From: Streptomyces griseus
GTDB taxonomy: Bacteria > Bacteroidota > Bacteroidia > Chitinophagales > Chitinophagaceae
Direction of reading: 5' to 3'
Length of the DNA: 18,059 nt
Assembly: GCA_943323705.2 (NCBI GenBank)
Contig: CALPIT020000017.1
Coordinates: forward strand, 1-18,059
This document shows, in pieces, positions 7,111 through 14,680 of this stretch. The translations under genes were made by a program, and so were the position numbers. Position 1 is the first letter of the stretch. Every line of letters begins with the position of its first letter. Below the pieces are notes generated by a model. The model ran no database searches, was not told the DNA's origin, and saw only the letters and a program-made list of their open reading frames with translations.

Positions 7111-7140
7111 AGCATTTATCTTTGCGTAAATGCTTTTTTT
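7111..7140 (+). terminator. Terminator of btuB, overlapping the marC promoter
   Basis: AGCATTTA (7111-7118) and TAAATGCT (7127-7134) form a perfect eight-base stem with an eight-base loop, followed by T to 7140. The next gene's ATG begins at 7141, directly after the T-run. Confidence 0.85.
7117..7124 (+). promoter_or_regulatory. Candidate -7 box for the MarC-family gene
   Basis: TATCTTTG is an exact TAnnTTTG match and spans the end of the left arm and the loop of the btuB terminator. Initiation about seven bases later would leave a leader of about ten bases, all from the right arm and T-run. No -33 TTG is clear. Confidence 0.5.
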
Positions 7141-7734
7141 ATGTTTGAATTCGGCAATATCATTGGAAAAGAAATTATCACCATCAGTTTTACATTGTTT
7201 GCAGTCATCGATATGTTGGGATCAATTCCGGTTTTGATTTCGCTTCGCGAAAAAATGGGAGGTCATATCAAAAGTACTCAAGCTACATTGGCTTCAGGCG
7301 CATTGATGGTTTTGTTTTTGCTGATTGGAAAGGAATTTTTGAATCTACTTGGCTTGGATGTGAAATCATTCGCGGTAGCCGGTTCTATTGTCATTTTTGT
7401 AATTGGATTAGAAATGATATTGGGAATTGAATTTTTTAAACCCGATAGCAATCCACATAGCGGGAGTGTAGTGCCGATTGCATTTCCATTGATTGCTGGT
7501 TCGGGAACATTAACTACCATCATGTCGTTAAAAGCCAATTACCAGGACATAAATATTTTCATTGCGATTCTCATCAATCTAGTTGTGATTTATATTGTTT
7601 TACATTCTTTGAAATGGATTGGAAACGTATTAGGACCTAGTGGATTGATTGTACTAAGAAAATTCTTTGGTGTAATATTGCTTGCGATTGCGGTAAAGAT
7701 TTTTGGTACGAATATTCAGAATTTTGGGAAGTAA
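7141..7734 (+). CDS. MarC family (UPF0056) integral membrane protein
   Basis: This 197-residue protein has about six hydrophobic segments. The characteristic family start is seen: a first helix followed by FAVIDMLGSIPVLISL (residues 21-36, compare the DPLGNIPVF pattern of the family). An IAFPLIAGSGTLTTIM segment is near residues 118-133. Length and topology match MarC/YchE/YhgN proteins. The E. coli namesake was once linked to multiple antibiotic resistance, but that was not upheld and the substrate is unknown. The start follows the btuB terminator T-run with no room for a Shine-Dalgarno site. It is probably its own unit or fed by readthrough. Confidence 0.9.
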   Translation: MFEFGNIIGKEIITISFTLFAVIDMLGSIPVLISLREKMGGHIKSTQATLASGALMVLFLLIGKEFLNLLGLDVKSFAVAGSIVIFVIGLEMILGIEFFKPDSNPHSGSVVPIAFPLIAGSGTLTTIMSLKANYQDINIFIAILINLVVIYIVLHSLKWIGNVLGPSGLIVLRKFFGVILLAIAVKIFGTNIQNFGK

Positions 7735-7745
7735 TATCGGTTTAA

Positions 7746-7862
7746 AGGTTCAATGGTTTAAGGGTTTAAGGTTTCGAAAAAAAGAAATTTTATTTCTATA
7801 AAAAATGTCGATCAATTAAAACTATAATATAATCAACATTAAACTATTAAACCATTAAACCT
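7746..7862. repeat. Inverted repeat upstream of tRNA-Arg
   Basis: The arms at 7746-7767 and 7841-7862 are reverse complements at 19 of 22 positions, based on the GGTTTAATGGTTTAA theme, and are separated by 73 AT-rich bases. This theme is a common low-complexity intergenic sequence in Bacteroidota. The spacer holds no ORF. Confidence 0.65.
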
Positions 7863-7876
7863 GAAACGTTATCCCT

Positions 7877-7948
7877 GGCCTTGTAGTACAATGGATAGTA
7901 CAAGAGTTTCCGAAGCTCCAAATTCAGGTTCGATTCCTGACGAGGCCA
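7877..7948 (+). tRNA. tRNA-Arg (anticodon CCG)
   Basis: The cloverleaf folds cleanly. The acceptor arms are GGCCTTG (7877-7883) and CGAGGCC (7941-7947) with one G-U. The D stem is GTAC/GTAC, and the T arm is TCAGG-TTCGATT-CCTGA. The anticodon loop is TTCCGAA, giving anticodon CCG for the arginine codon CGG. The outermost anticodon-stem pair is an A-C mismatch. The discriminator is A, and the 3' CCA is not encoded in full, since ACC is followed by C. Confidence 0.95.
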
Positions 7949-7962
7949 CCCAGCGAGAATTT

Positions 7963-7991
7963 TGGTCAATCTGTGTAGGTTGACCATTTTT
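7963..7991 (+). terminator. Terminator of tRNA-Arg
   Basis: TGGTCAA (7963-7969) pairs with TTGACCA (7980-7986) around a ten-base loop, followed by TTTTTA. It lies 15 bases after the mature tRNA end. Confidence 0.75.
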
Positions 7992-8117
7992 ATTTCACTG
8001 AAATAACGTTACGAGTCTAATTTTATTAGTTACAAACGTTTTAATAGTTATTCTATGTGACCATATTAAAACAAACTTATAAAACACATGAAATCCAAGA
8101 CAGTTAGATGCCTTTTT

Positions 8118-8798
8118 TTATGTCAGTCCCAATTTTTCAATTTTATTACCTATTGTAATTTGTTTCATTTCAGCTTCCAAAATATGGAAATCTGTCTTTT
8201 GAACGGATTTGATAAATTGCCCAGTCCTTAATAAATGAATCTCATCACAAGTGTCACTTAAAGTGGAGAATATATGTGATGAAATAACAACGATCTTGTT
8301 AAGTGCTTTTAGTTTATGAATTATTTCTGTTATGATGATATTGCTTTGTATGTCCACTCCGTTAAATGGTTCGTCAAGTATAAAAAATTCGTTGCCTTGC
8401 AATAAAATTGCTGTTAGTGCTAATTTCTTTTTCATACCTGTTGAATAAGTAGAAGCATATTGATTTAGTGGTAACTCAAAAATATTCTTTTCTTCAATAT
8501 TTGGGATTTTTACGTTCCTTGCATTGCAAAGGAACTGAATATATTCTTTGCCAGTAATTTTCTGAAAGAAAAAAGGATCTGTTAGCAACAATCCAAGATG
8601 ATTTTTAACTGGATTCGGGTTTGAAATAATTTCGCCTTCATATTCTTCCAAGTCTGAGATGCACCTAAATAAAGTTGTCTTTCCTGCACCATTTTCGCCT
8701 ACAATACCATATACTTTTCCTTTATCAAATTGTATATTGATGTTTTTCAGAACTTCATTTGCTCCATATTTCTTTGATAAATTTCTAACTGCAATCAT
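8118..8798 (-). CDS. ABC transporter ATP-binding protein (ABC-2 / BcrA-like type)
   Basis: This 226-residue single nucleotide-binding domain couples ATP hydrolysis to the partner permease encoded just upstream. Motifs are Walker A GENGAGKTT (34-42), a divergent signature YSTGMKKK (118-125), Walker B FFILDEP (138-144) and switch His175 in ISSH. The usual Q-loop glutamine is not evident; the matching place reads LLLTDPFFF (70-78). This recalls BcrA/YxlF-like exporters, where that position also varies. Its ATG overlaps the permease stop codon by four bases (ATGA), so the two genes are translationally coupled. The substrate cannot be read from sequence; export of a peptide, lipid or antibiotic is typical for the class. 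No strong terminator is seen after it. Confidence 0.92.
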   Translation of the reverse strand: MIAVRNLSKKYGANEVLKNINIQFDKGKVYGIVGENGAGKTTLFRCISDLEEYEGEIISNPNPVKNHLGLLLTDPFFFQKITGKEYIQFLCNARNVKIPNIEEKNIFELPLNQYASTYSTGMKKKLALTAILLQGNEFFILDEPFNGVDIQSNIIITEIIHKLKALNKIVVISSHIFSTLSDTCDEIHLLRTGQFIKSVQKTDFHILEAEMKQITIGNKIEKLGLT

Positions 8799-9712
8799 TT
8801 CAACAAATTACTAAGACGGTTTTCGGATTTTTTGAAAAGATAAGGTATTAGAACAACAAGTATAGGCGGGAACCAAATACAAAGAGCTAAAAGAATACCT
8901 TGTGTAATGTTCATTTCGTCAGGATACGCAGAGTATTTACTAACGATTACGCTAATCAGAAACGCCAAACCAACTAAAAAGAAAAATAAGGTTATACCGA
9001 TATTTTGAGGAATAAAAATGGCGAGAATTAATACAATCGGTAATACAATCGAAGAAGAAAAAAGCAATGCTGTTTTTATTTTGCTTAATAAAAATACTTT
9101 TGGTTTTTGGTTATGTGCCCAAACGAAATATTCGTTTTCTGGTTTTGAGTAATAACTCAATATTGTTATAAAAACAAGGAGCATAGAGAATACACCAAGA
9201 TTAAAATTGTTTACTAATACAGCAATAATTGTCAATGCGTATGCTGCAAATAAAATATAAAATGAATTTCTAAAACCTATCATAAATTCAAATGGTCTTT
9301 TAGAAAACGGTGTCCAAATTGTAAAATTTAGAGTCGTTCGAAAATTTACAAGCGCTAAAATCGTTGTTAATATCCAGAGCAAACCTGCGTAACCTATGAG
9401 GTGTTTGTAAAGAAGAAAAGCAAAAAATGGAATTGAGTAAATAAGATTTTCTATAATTCTAATTTTCTTTAGTTGTATGTCGCCAAAACAGATTTTTAAA
9501 AATTCTGTTCTTCGAGTTTCAGAAAGTTTTCCTAATAGAGTCAAAGCGAGAAGCAAGTATATATATATTGCAAATTCTGTTTTTTGAAAAAGGAAAATCG
9601 AAAGACCTGCAAACAAAACCGTCAGCAGGATATATGCAAGTTGCGGATTAAAGCCCACATCTTGAAACTTGCGGTTTATCATTTTATATTGAAGCAATAA
9701 ATATTCTTTCAC
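8795..9712 (-). CDS. ABC transporter permease, multi-spanning membrane protein
   Basis: The 305-residue protein has about eight hydrophobic stretches, including residues near 26-60, 95-130, 150-190, 213-235, 238-260 and 275-295, with positively charged intervening segments. This is the build of an ABC-2-type permease. I do not recognise a named family, and the assignment rests on topology plus the four-base overlap with the ATPase gene. The longest frame begins with GTG at 9712; an in-frame ATG at codon 11 (9682) is an alternative start. It is the first gene of the operon. The region around both genes is notably AT-rich and lies between tRNA-Arg and gene-poor repeat DNA, consistent with but not proof of acquisition by transfer. 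Confidence 0.8.
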   Translation of the reverse strand: MKEYLLLQYKMINRKFQDVGFNPQLAYILLTVLFAGLSIFLFQKTEFAIYIYLLLALTLLGKLSETRRTEFLKICFGDIQLKKIRIIENLIYSIPFFAFLLYKHLIGYAGLLWILTTILALVNFRTTLNFTIWTPFSKRPFEFMIGFRNSFYILFAAYALTIIAVLVNNFNLGVFSMLLVFITILSYYSKPENEYFVWAHNQKPKVFLLSKIKTALLFSSSIVLPIVLILAIFIPQNIGITLFFFLVGLAFLISVIVSKYSAYPDEMNITQGILLALCIWFPPILVVLIPYLFKKSENRLSNLLK

Positions 9713-9970
9713 TTTTTCGTATGAGATATTTTTTAATTACTGCTAATTCTCTTATCTACAAAATACATTTCGACTGTTCAACTCAAACATAACATATTTT
9801 TAGAAATAGATGATAAATACCCGCGATTAAATTGCTGGATTATTTGGGGTGCTTTGGCTAAAGATTTACCAAGCTCTCCACATCCTCCCAAAAGTTCGAA
9901 CTCAAGCCCGTTAAGACCACTAAAAATAAATAATAAGAAACTGAGGAATAAATAAAGGGTAAAGGTTCTA

Positions 9971-10031
9971 TCCCATTCCCAATCCCTAATTCCCAAATCC
10001 TCATTCCTCAATCCCAATTCCTCTTTTCTCC
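9971..10031 (-). repeat. Low-complexity degenerate repeat
   Basis: On the plus strand this is a run of variations on AATTCCCAATCC (CCCATTCCC, AATCCCTAATTCCC, CAATCCCAATTCC). It is a slipped or shuffled short repeat of the kind frequent in intergenic DNA of this phylum. Confidence 0.6.
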
Positions 10032-10258
10032 TTCCGCTACGTATCTCCACTTACCCATACCAAGTAATTCAACCGATTTTTCCAAATGGCAAGAATTAAT
10101 GCTTGACAAGGGATTTGCTGCGCTATATCTTTGATTCAAGAAAAACAAATATCCAATATCTCTGAAACCAACCAACAACCCAATCCAAATCCTAAGAAAA
10201 AAACCAGGCTTCCAAATCCTATGTACACAAAAAAATAATAATCGAAGCCAAAATACTA

Positions 10259-10283
10259 AACCCCGAATTTCCGGGGTTTTTTT
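10259..10283 (+). terminator. Terminator-like hairpin
   Basis: AACCCCG (10259-10265) and CGGGGTT (10272-10278) flank a six-base loop, and T continues to 10283. No plus-strand gene precedes it. Both the hairpin and the sequence leading into it resemble 1321-1373. Confidence 0.75.
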
Positions 10284-10380
10284 ATGGATACAACTGAAAT
10301 CAAAATTCAATTAGAAATATTTACTGCAAAATATTACATTAGTAGCCGGGTTGACCAATTATTCAAATCAAACAGCTTCA

Positions 10381-13203
10381 ATGGATCTAAACAAAACCAG
10401 AAAGAATGTTTTTATAGTTTATTTCTTTTCTGTTATATGCTTAATCGTTTTACTGGCGGGCTCTTATATCAATTTAAGAAAAGCAGATAAAGATATCGTG
10501 AATTTAAACATAGCCATGTCTCAATTGACAGCCTTGCAAAACCTTTCGATTCATGTAAAAGCAATAGAAAGCGGTCAACGAGGTTTTGTCATATCGGGTA
10601 ATAAAGAATTTTTAAATCCTTATAATGAAGGGGTACAAAAAATTAAAGAAGATACTGCTTTTTTAAAATCAACATTTGCAACGAATACAATTGATAAAAA
10701 AACAACTGAATTAATACAGCTCATAAAAAACAAAATTATTTTTTCTGAAAAAAATATTGCTGTAAGAACATTATATGGTGAAGACTCAACTGCAAATCTT
10801 ATCTCTCAAAAAGAAGGACTCTTGCTGATGAACAACATCAATGAGCATTTGAAGTATTTGATCGATTACCAACTGAATACCATTAATAATTACAGCAAAA
10901 AAAATGAACATTTAATCAATAAGAGATTTGAAAATTACCTACTGCTTTTTTTACTCTTAACATTCGCTTCTGTTGTTACGTACATTGTTTTCAATAAAGG
11001 ATTTAAAGAACAAACTAAAAATGAAAACTTACTCAAATTCAATTCCGCACTTATCAGTAATTTGATTGATCCCGTAATCACAACCGATACTGATTATCTC
11101 ATCACCTCCTGGAATAAAAATGCTGAGAAATTATTTGGCTATACAGAACAGGAAGTAATTGGCAAAAGATTAAAAGAAGTCTTACAATCCAAATCAGAAA
11201 ATTATTCTATAGACGAGTTAAGAAATATAATTGATAAAAAAACCAGGTGGAACGGAGATATCATATACAAGTCAAAAGATAATCGAACCATTTATGCCAA
11301 CGTGTCAACATCACTTGTTTTTGATGAAAGCAACAACAACAATGGAACCGTTTCTATTATCAGAGATATCACTGATAAAAAAACTGCAGAAAATAAATTA
11401 CAGCAATTAACGGAAAATCAGGAATCAGAAATCGAGAAAAAAGTTGCGGAACTTAAAACCGTTTTTCAAAGAACAACCGACGCTTTTGTTTCCTTTGATA
11501 ATGAATTGAATTATGTTTTTGTAAATGAAAAAGCCGCTGCTTTGCATAACTCTAGTGTATCGGAAATGACAGGAAAAAATATATTGTCTTACACACCACA
11601 AAAATCAAGCCCTGAATTTTATGAAGCTTTACTCATGGTCCTAAAGGAAAGAAAAGAAATTCATAATGAACTGAAATACGCATTAACAGGTCAATGGTTT
11701 GAAAACTGGATTTATCCTGATGAAAATGGTGTTTCTGTATTTTACAGAGAAATCACTTCTCGTAAAATAGAAGAAGAAACAATGATTGCCACCAATAAAA
11801 AATTAGAGGAACTCAATAACAGGTTCGAACTGATCTTAAAAGGAACCAATGATGCTATTTGGGATTGGGACCTGAAAACAAATGAAATCTGGGGGAATGC
11901 CAAGTATAAGGAGTTATTAAAAAATAAGCCTGAAAATAAAACCAATTTTGAATACTTTTTGGAGCGCATGCATCCTGATGATTCAAAAAAAGGGATGGAA
12001 ATTTTGCCTGATATTTTTGCCGACAAAAAGGAAACAATGTTTTCGGAATTTCGATTTTTAAATTCCGAAAATAAATGGATTGTTTTATTCAATAGACAAA
12101 CGATACTATACAATGATGAAGATAAACCATATAGGATTTTAGGTGCTATACAAGATATTACAAAACAAAAAAACATACAGGAACAAATCATTCATGAAAA
12201 GGAAATGTCTGATGTGCTCATCAATAGTTTGCCTGGTGTTTTTTACATGTTCAATAAAGAGGGCAAATATATCAGATGGAATAAAAACTTACTTGATATA
12301 ACAGGCGTGACTGATCAACAAATGATGTCAACAGCCAATCCTGTAAATTTTGTTCCTGAAGAACAAAAAGCATTATTCACAGAAAAAATAGCCAATGTGT
12401 TTAGATCAGGCATTGATTATGTGGAAGGTGATTTATTGGTGAAAGACAACCAAAAAATTCCTTTTTACTTTACAGGTATTTTCATCAAGTACAATGGAGA
12501 AGATTGCATGATGGGCGTAGGTATTGATATTTCTGAAAAGGTAAAAACGCAAAAAGAACTTCGTGATCTGGCCACCCATCTTCAAAACATCAGAGAAGAA
12601 GAGCGTACTAGAATAGCCAGAGAAATTCATGATGAGTTGGGTCAGCAGCTTACCGGTTTAAAAATGGAAATATCTTGGTTGAATAAAAAAATAAAACCTG
12701 AGAACATAGAAGTAAGTAATAAGCTAAAAGATGCTTTGTTTCTCATAGATGAAACCGTGAAGAATGTAAGAAGAATAGCCACCCAACTTAGGCCCAGCAT
12801 GCTAGATGATTTGGGATTGGTATCTGCTATGGAATGGCAAAGTGATGAATTTCAAAAAAGATTTCACATCAAATCAGACATTGAAACCAACCTTGGAAAT
12901 GTAAAAATCAATGCTGAAAAATCTACGGCTATTTTCAGAATCTTTCAGGAAAGTTTGACCAATGTATTAAGACATTCAAAAGCCACAGCAGTAAATACAT
13001 TGTTAACCATTGAAGATGATGTATTGGTGATGACAATAACCGATAATGGCATCGGCTTCAATGAAAAGGAAATCAATAAAAAGAAATCTCTAGGCATATT
13101 GGGAATGAAAGAAAGAACAATCATGTTGGGTGGCAGTTATCAAATCAGTAGTAAAGAAAATGAAGGCGTAATGGTATTGGTAAAATTGCCCTTAGATGAT
13201 TAA
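10381..13203 (+). CDS. CHASE3 / multi-PAS sensor histidine kinase, HisKA_3 (NarX/DegS-like) type
   Basis: The ATG at 10381 gives 940 residues; an in-frame TTG ten codons earlier is less likely. Domains in order: transmembrane helix (about 10-32); extracytoplasmic CHASE3-like region (about 35-175, with the ESGQRGFVISG motif); second membrane helix (about 186-208). Four PAS domains follow (about 217-340, 360-475, 480-600 with a WDWDL start, and 607-725). The HisKA_3 dimerisation domain has REIHDELGQQLTG with phospho-acceptor His750. The HATPase_c domain has an N-box around Asn861, DNGIGF at 888-893 and a LGILGMKER glycine-rich lid. It should sense an external or internal cue through CHASE3 and PAS and phosphorylate the regulator encoded 11 bases downstream. 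All catalytic motifs look intact. The signal is unknown. Confidence 0.95.
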   Translation: MDLNKTRKNVFIVYFFSVICLIVLLAGSYINLRKADKDIVNLNIAMSQLTALQNLSIHVKAIESGQRGFVISGNKEFLNPYNEGVQKIKEDTAFLKSTFATNTIDKKTTELIQLIKNKIIFSEKNIAVRTLYGEDSTANLISQKEGLLLMNNINEHLKYLIDYQLNTINNYSKKNEHLINKRFENYLLLFLLLTFASVVTYIVFNKGFKEQTKNENLLKFNSALISNLIDPVITTDTDYLITSWNKNAEKLFGYTEQEVIGKRLKEVLQSKSENYSIDELRNIIDKKTRWNGDIIYKSKDNRTIYANVSTSLVFDESNNNNGTVSIIRDITDKKTAENKLQQLTENQESEIEKKVAELKTVFQRTTDAFVSFDNELNYVFVNEKAAALHNSSVSEMTGKNILSYTPQKSSPEFYEALLMVLKERKEIHNELKYALTGQWFENWIYPDENGVSVFYREITSRKIEEETMIATNKKLEELNNRFELILKGTNDAIWDWDLKTNEIWGNAKYKELLKNKPENKTNFEYFLERMHPDDSKKGMEILPDIFADKKETMFSEFRFLNSENKWIVLFNRQTILYNDEDKPYRILGAIQDITKQKNIQEQIIHEKEMSDVLINSLPGVFYMFNKEGKYIRWNKNLLDITGVTDQQMMSTANPVNFVPEEQKALFTEKIANVFRSGIDYVEGDLLVKDNQKIPFYFTGIFIKYNGEDCMMGVGIDISEKVKTQKELRDLATHLQNIREEERTRIAREIHDELGQQLTGLKMEISWLNKKIKPENIEVSNKLKDALFLIDETVKNVRRIATQLRPSMLDDLGLVSAMEWQSDEFQKRFHIKSDIETNLGNVKINAEKSTAIFRIFQESLTNVLRHSKATAVNTLLTIEDDVLVMTITDNGIGFNEKEINKKKSLGILGMKERTIMLGGSYQISSKENEGVMVLVKLPLDD

Positions 13204-13214
13204 TTTTACAAACC

Positions 13215-13844
13215 ATGATTAGAATATTAATTGCAGACGACCATGCCATTGTCAGAAAAGGCATTCAGCAGATTTTGAGCGAAGGATTTCCTGATGCAGA
13301 AATTGATGAAGTAGCGAATGCAGAAGCTATGATCAGCAAAATCATGGAGTCAGAATGGGATGTTATCATCAGTGATTTGTCTATGCCCGGCAGAAGTGGG
13401 TTGGAAGCGATTCCGCAAATCAAACAAATCAATCCGAAATTGCCTGTGTTGATTATGAGTATACATTCCGAAGATCATTATGCAATAAGGGTTTTAAAAG
13501 CCGGTGGCTCAGGGTATTTGAGTAAAGATTTGGCCCCCGACGAATTGGTAACTGCTGTAAAAAGAGTGCTTACTGGAAAAAAATACATCACTGCAAATGT
13601 GGCCGAAAAACTGGCGTCTATGGTTGATAAGGACGATGATAAACCGCTTCATCAAATGCTGTCCGACAGAGAATTTACAGTTTTACAATTACTAGGCTCC
13701 GGTAAATCACTTTCTGAAATTGCCGAATCGATGATTCTTTCGATCAACACCGTTAGTACCTACCGCTCCAGAATTTTAGTGAAGATGAACCTGAAAAACA
13801 ATACCGACATCACGTTGTATTGTATTGAAAATAAGTTGATGTAA
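13215..13844 (+). CDS. NarL/FixJ-family response regulator
   Basis: The 209-residue protein has a receiver domain (about 1-120) with acidic residues Asp8 and Asp9, phospho-acceptor Asp54 in ISDLSMPG, Ser82 at the switch Ser/Thr position and Lys104. A LuxR-type helix-turn-helix follows (about 146-205), containing LSDREFTVLQLL and SEIAESMILSINTVSTYRSRI. Phosphorylation by the kinase encoded just upstream is expected to promote dimerisation and DNA binding as a transcription factor. The 11-base gap implies a single transcript and a cognate pair. No target operon is obvious nearby. Repeat sequence begins directly after the stop codon. Confidence 0.95.
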   Translation: MIRILIADDHAIVRKGIQQILSEGFPDAEIDEVANAEAMISKIMESEWDVIISDLSMPGRSGLEAIPQIKQINPKLPVLIMSIHSEDHYAIRVLKAGGSGYLSKDLAPDELVTAVKRVLTGKKYITANVAEKLASMVDKDDDKPLHQMLSDREFTVLQLLGSGKSLSEIAESMILSINTVSTYRSRILVKMNLKNNTDITLYCIENKLM

Positions 13845-14148
13845 TGCTGGATAGGCTGGATAAGTTGGATTCTGGATACTAGATACTGGATGAGACTCCT
13901 ATCTGGTATCAAGAATCCAGAATCTAGAATAATTTACTTCTCAGCAATGTCTCCTGGAAGGGACGTTGCGTTGTATGCTAGATAGGTTGGATACTGTATG
14001 CTGGATACGAGATAAGCCTCCTCAACAAAAACAACAAACATTTACTTCTCAGCAATGTCTCCTGGAAGGGACGTTGCGTTGTATGCTAGATAGACTGGAT
14101 ACTGGATGCTGGATACGAGATAAGCCTCCTCAACAAAAACAACAAACA
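13845..14148 (+). repeat. 108-bp tandem duplication preceded by CTGGATA-type repeats
   Basis: Positions 13933-14040 and 14041-14148 are head-to-tail copies of a 108-bp unit that differ at only three bases. Each copy has a hairpin of ten pairs (GCAATGTCTC and GGGACGTTGC, six-base loop) at 13944-13969 and 14052-14077, followed by a degenerate GGATACTGGATGCTGGATAC stretch and a CAACAAAAACAACAAACA tail. The preceding 13845-13932 is an imperfect array of CTGGATA-like units containing its own inverted repeat (ATTCTGGAT with ATCCAGAAT). A 74-codon frame across the two copies is an artefact of the duplication. Confidence 0.85.
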
Positions 14149-14163
14149 ATTTTCATTTCGTCC

Positions 14164-14181
14164 TGTAGTAGTATTACTACA
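14164..14181. other. Short hairpin
   Basis: TGTAGTA and TACTACA form a seven-base stem with a GTAT loop, followed by TTATTTTAG. This could be a weak terminator for the kinase-regulator transcript; the stronger candidate is at 14308-14341. Confidence 0.4.
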
Positions 14182-14307
14182 TTATTTTAGTTTAAACCCT
14201 TGATATTTGCTAGAACATTAAATATACCTTAGCAAAGAATTTTAAATAGCAATATTTCTTTTCAAGATATCATTACTATGAATTAACCAGATAAACAAAA
14301 CTAAAAG

Positions 14308-14341
14308 GGCTGTCTCAAAAATCCGAGACGGCTTTTTTTTT
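14308..14341 (+). terminator. Terminator, plus-strand oriented
   Basis: GGCTGTCTC (14308-14316) and GAGACGGCT (14325-14333) pair over nine bases with G-U wobbles, followed by at least eight T. On the minus strand it is followed by TTTTAGTTTTG, so it may also weakly stop the serC-side operon. It probably ends the kinase-regulator transcript, though about 460 bases after the stop codon. Confidence 0.75.
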
Positions 14342-14680
14342 GCCCCCTTGTGAGCTTTGCGTGAAACCCTTTCGTGGAAATAAATAATAAGAAAGTAAAA
14401 ATAAGGAATAAGGAAGTGGGATTTCGGAAATGAAATAATCAGTTTCTCATGAAAGGTCAAACCTCACCCCCAACCCCTCTCCTAAAGGAGAGGGGAGCAA
14501 TGAGCAGTATAGACTATCTCTGCGAAACCTCTGCTTTCTCTTCTTCTCCGCGGTGAAAAAATTCGTGAATTCGTGGTTAACCAATTTTCCCCGAAGGGGA
14601 AATAAAGAACATCAAAAAAACTTCGTGGTACTTTGTGCCTTCGCGTCTTTGTGGCAAAAAAATATTTCGTGGTACCCACC
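14341..14680 (-). repeat. Composite intergenic repeat, copies C and E
   Basis: On the minus strand, from the end of the TPR gene, a CCACAAAGACGCGAAGGCACAA block (14659-14630) comes first. The AACCACGAATTCACG...GAGAGGGGTTGGGGGTGAGG composite (about 14583-14459) follows. A TTTCCGAAAT/CTTCCTTATTCC/TTCTTATTATTTATT module and a GGGTTTCACGCAAAGCTCAC module run to 14341. All occur elsewhere in the window in the same strand relation. Short frames on the minus strand here are artefacts. Confidence 0.8.

Larger units (their letters stand above)
9713..10380. other. Gene-free stretch between the ABC operon and the sensor kinase
   Basis: No credible gene is seen. It contains a low-complexity ATTCCCAATCC run (9971-10031) and, from 10034 to 10283, short ordered blocks shared with 1110-1373 that end in a terminator-like hairpin. 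Between them, 9781-9945 has no feature I can name. One plus-strand frame near 10044-10123 reads like a protein fragment (SKWQELMLDKGFAALYL) before a stop, which suggests a decayed coding sequence of unknown identity. The kinase promoter should lie in 10284-10380, but no exact TAnnTTTG box is seen. Confidence 0.5.

Noticed and set aside
8005..8040. Inverted repeat with AACGTT ends after the tRNA terminator
   Set aside because: The inner stem CTAAT/ATTAG is only five bases and the two halves are separated by mismatches; it is not convincing as a site or terminator.
7877..9775. Genomic island integrated at tRNA-Arg
   Set aside because: No integrase gene and no visible direct repeat of the tRNA 3' end downstream of the ABC operon.
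9778..10310. Two minus-strand frames of 90 and 100 codons
   Set aside because: They cross a low-complexity repeat and the remnant region, show no domain, and lack support from start context or conservation that I can recognise.
13845..14148. CRISPR array
   Set aside because: Only two long, nearly identical 108-bp units without distinct spacers, and no cas genes.
13966..14190. 74-codon frame with an internal 36-residue duplication
   Set aside because: The duplication is the 108-bp DNA tandem repeat (a multiple of three), so the repeated protein is a by-product; the unit is a hairpin plus low-complexity sequence.
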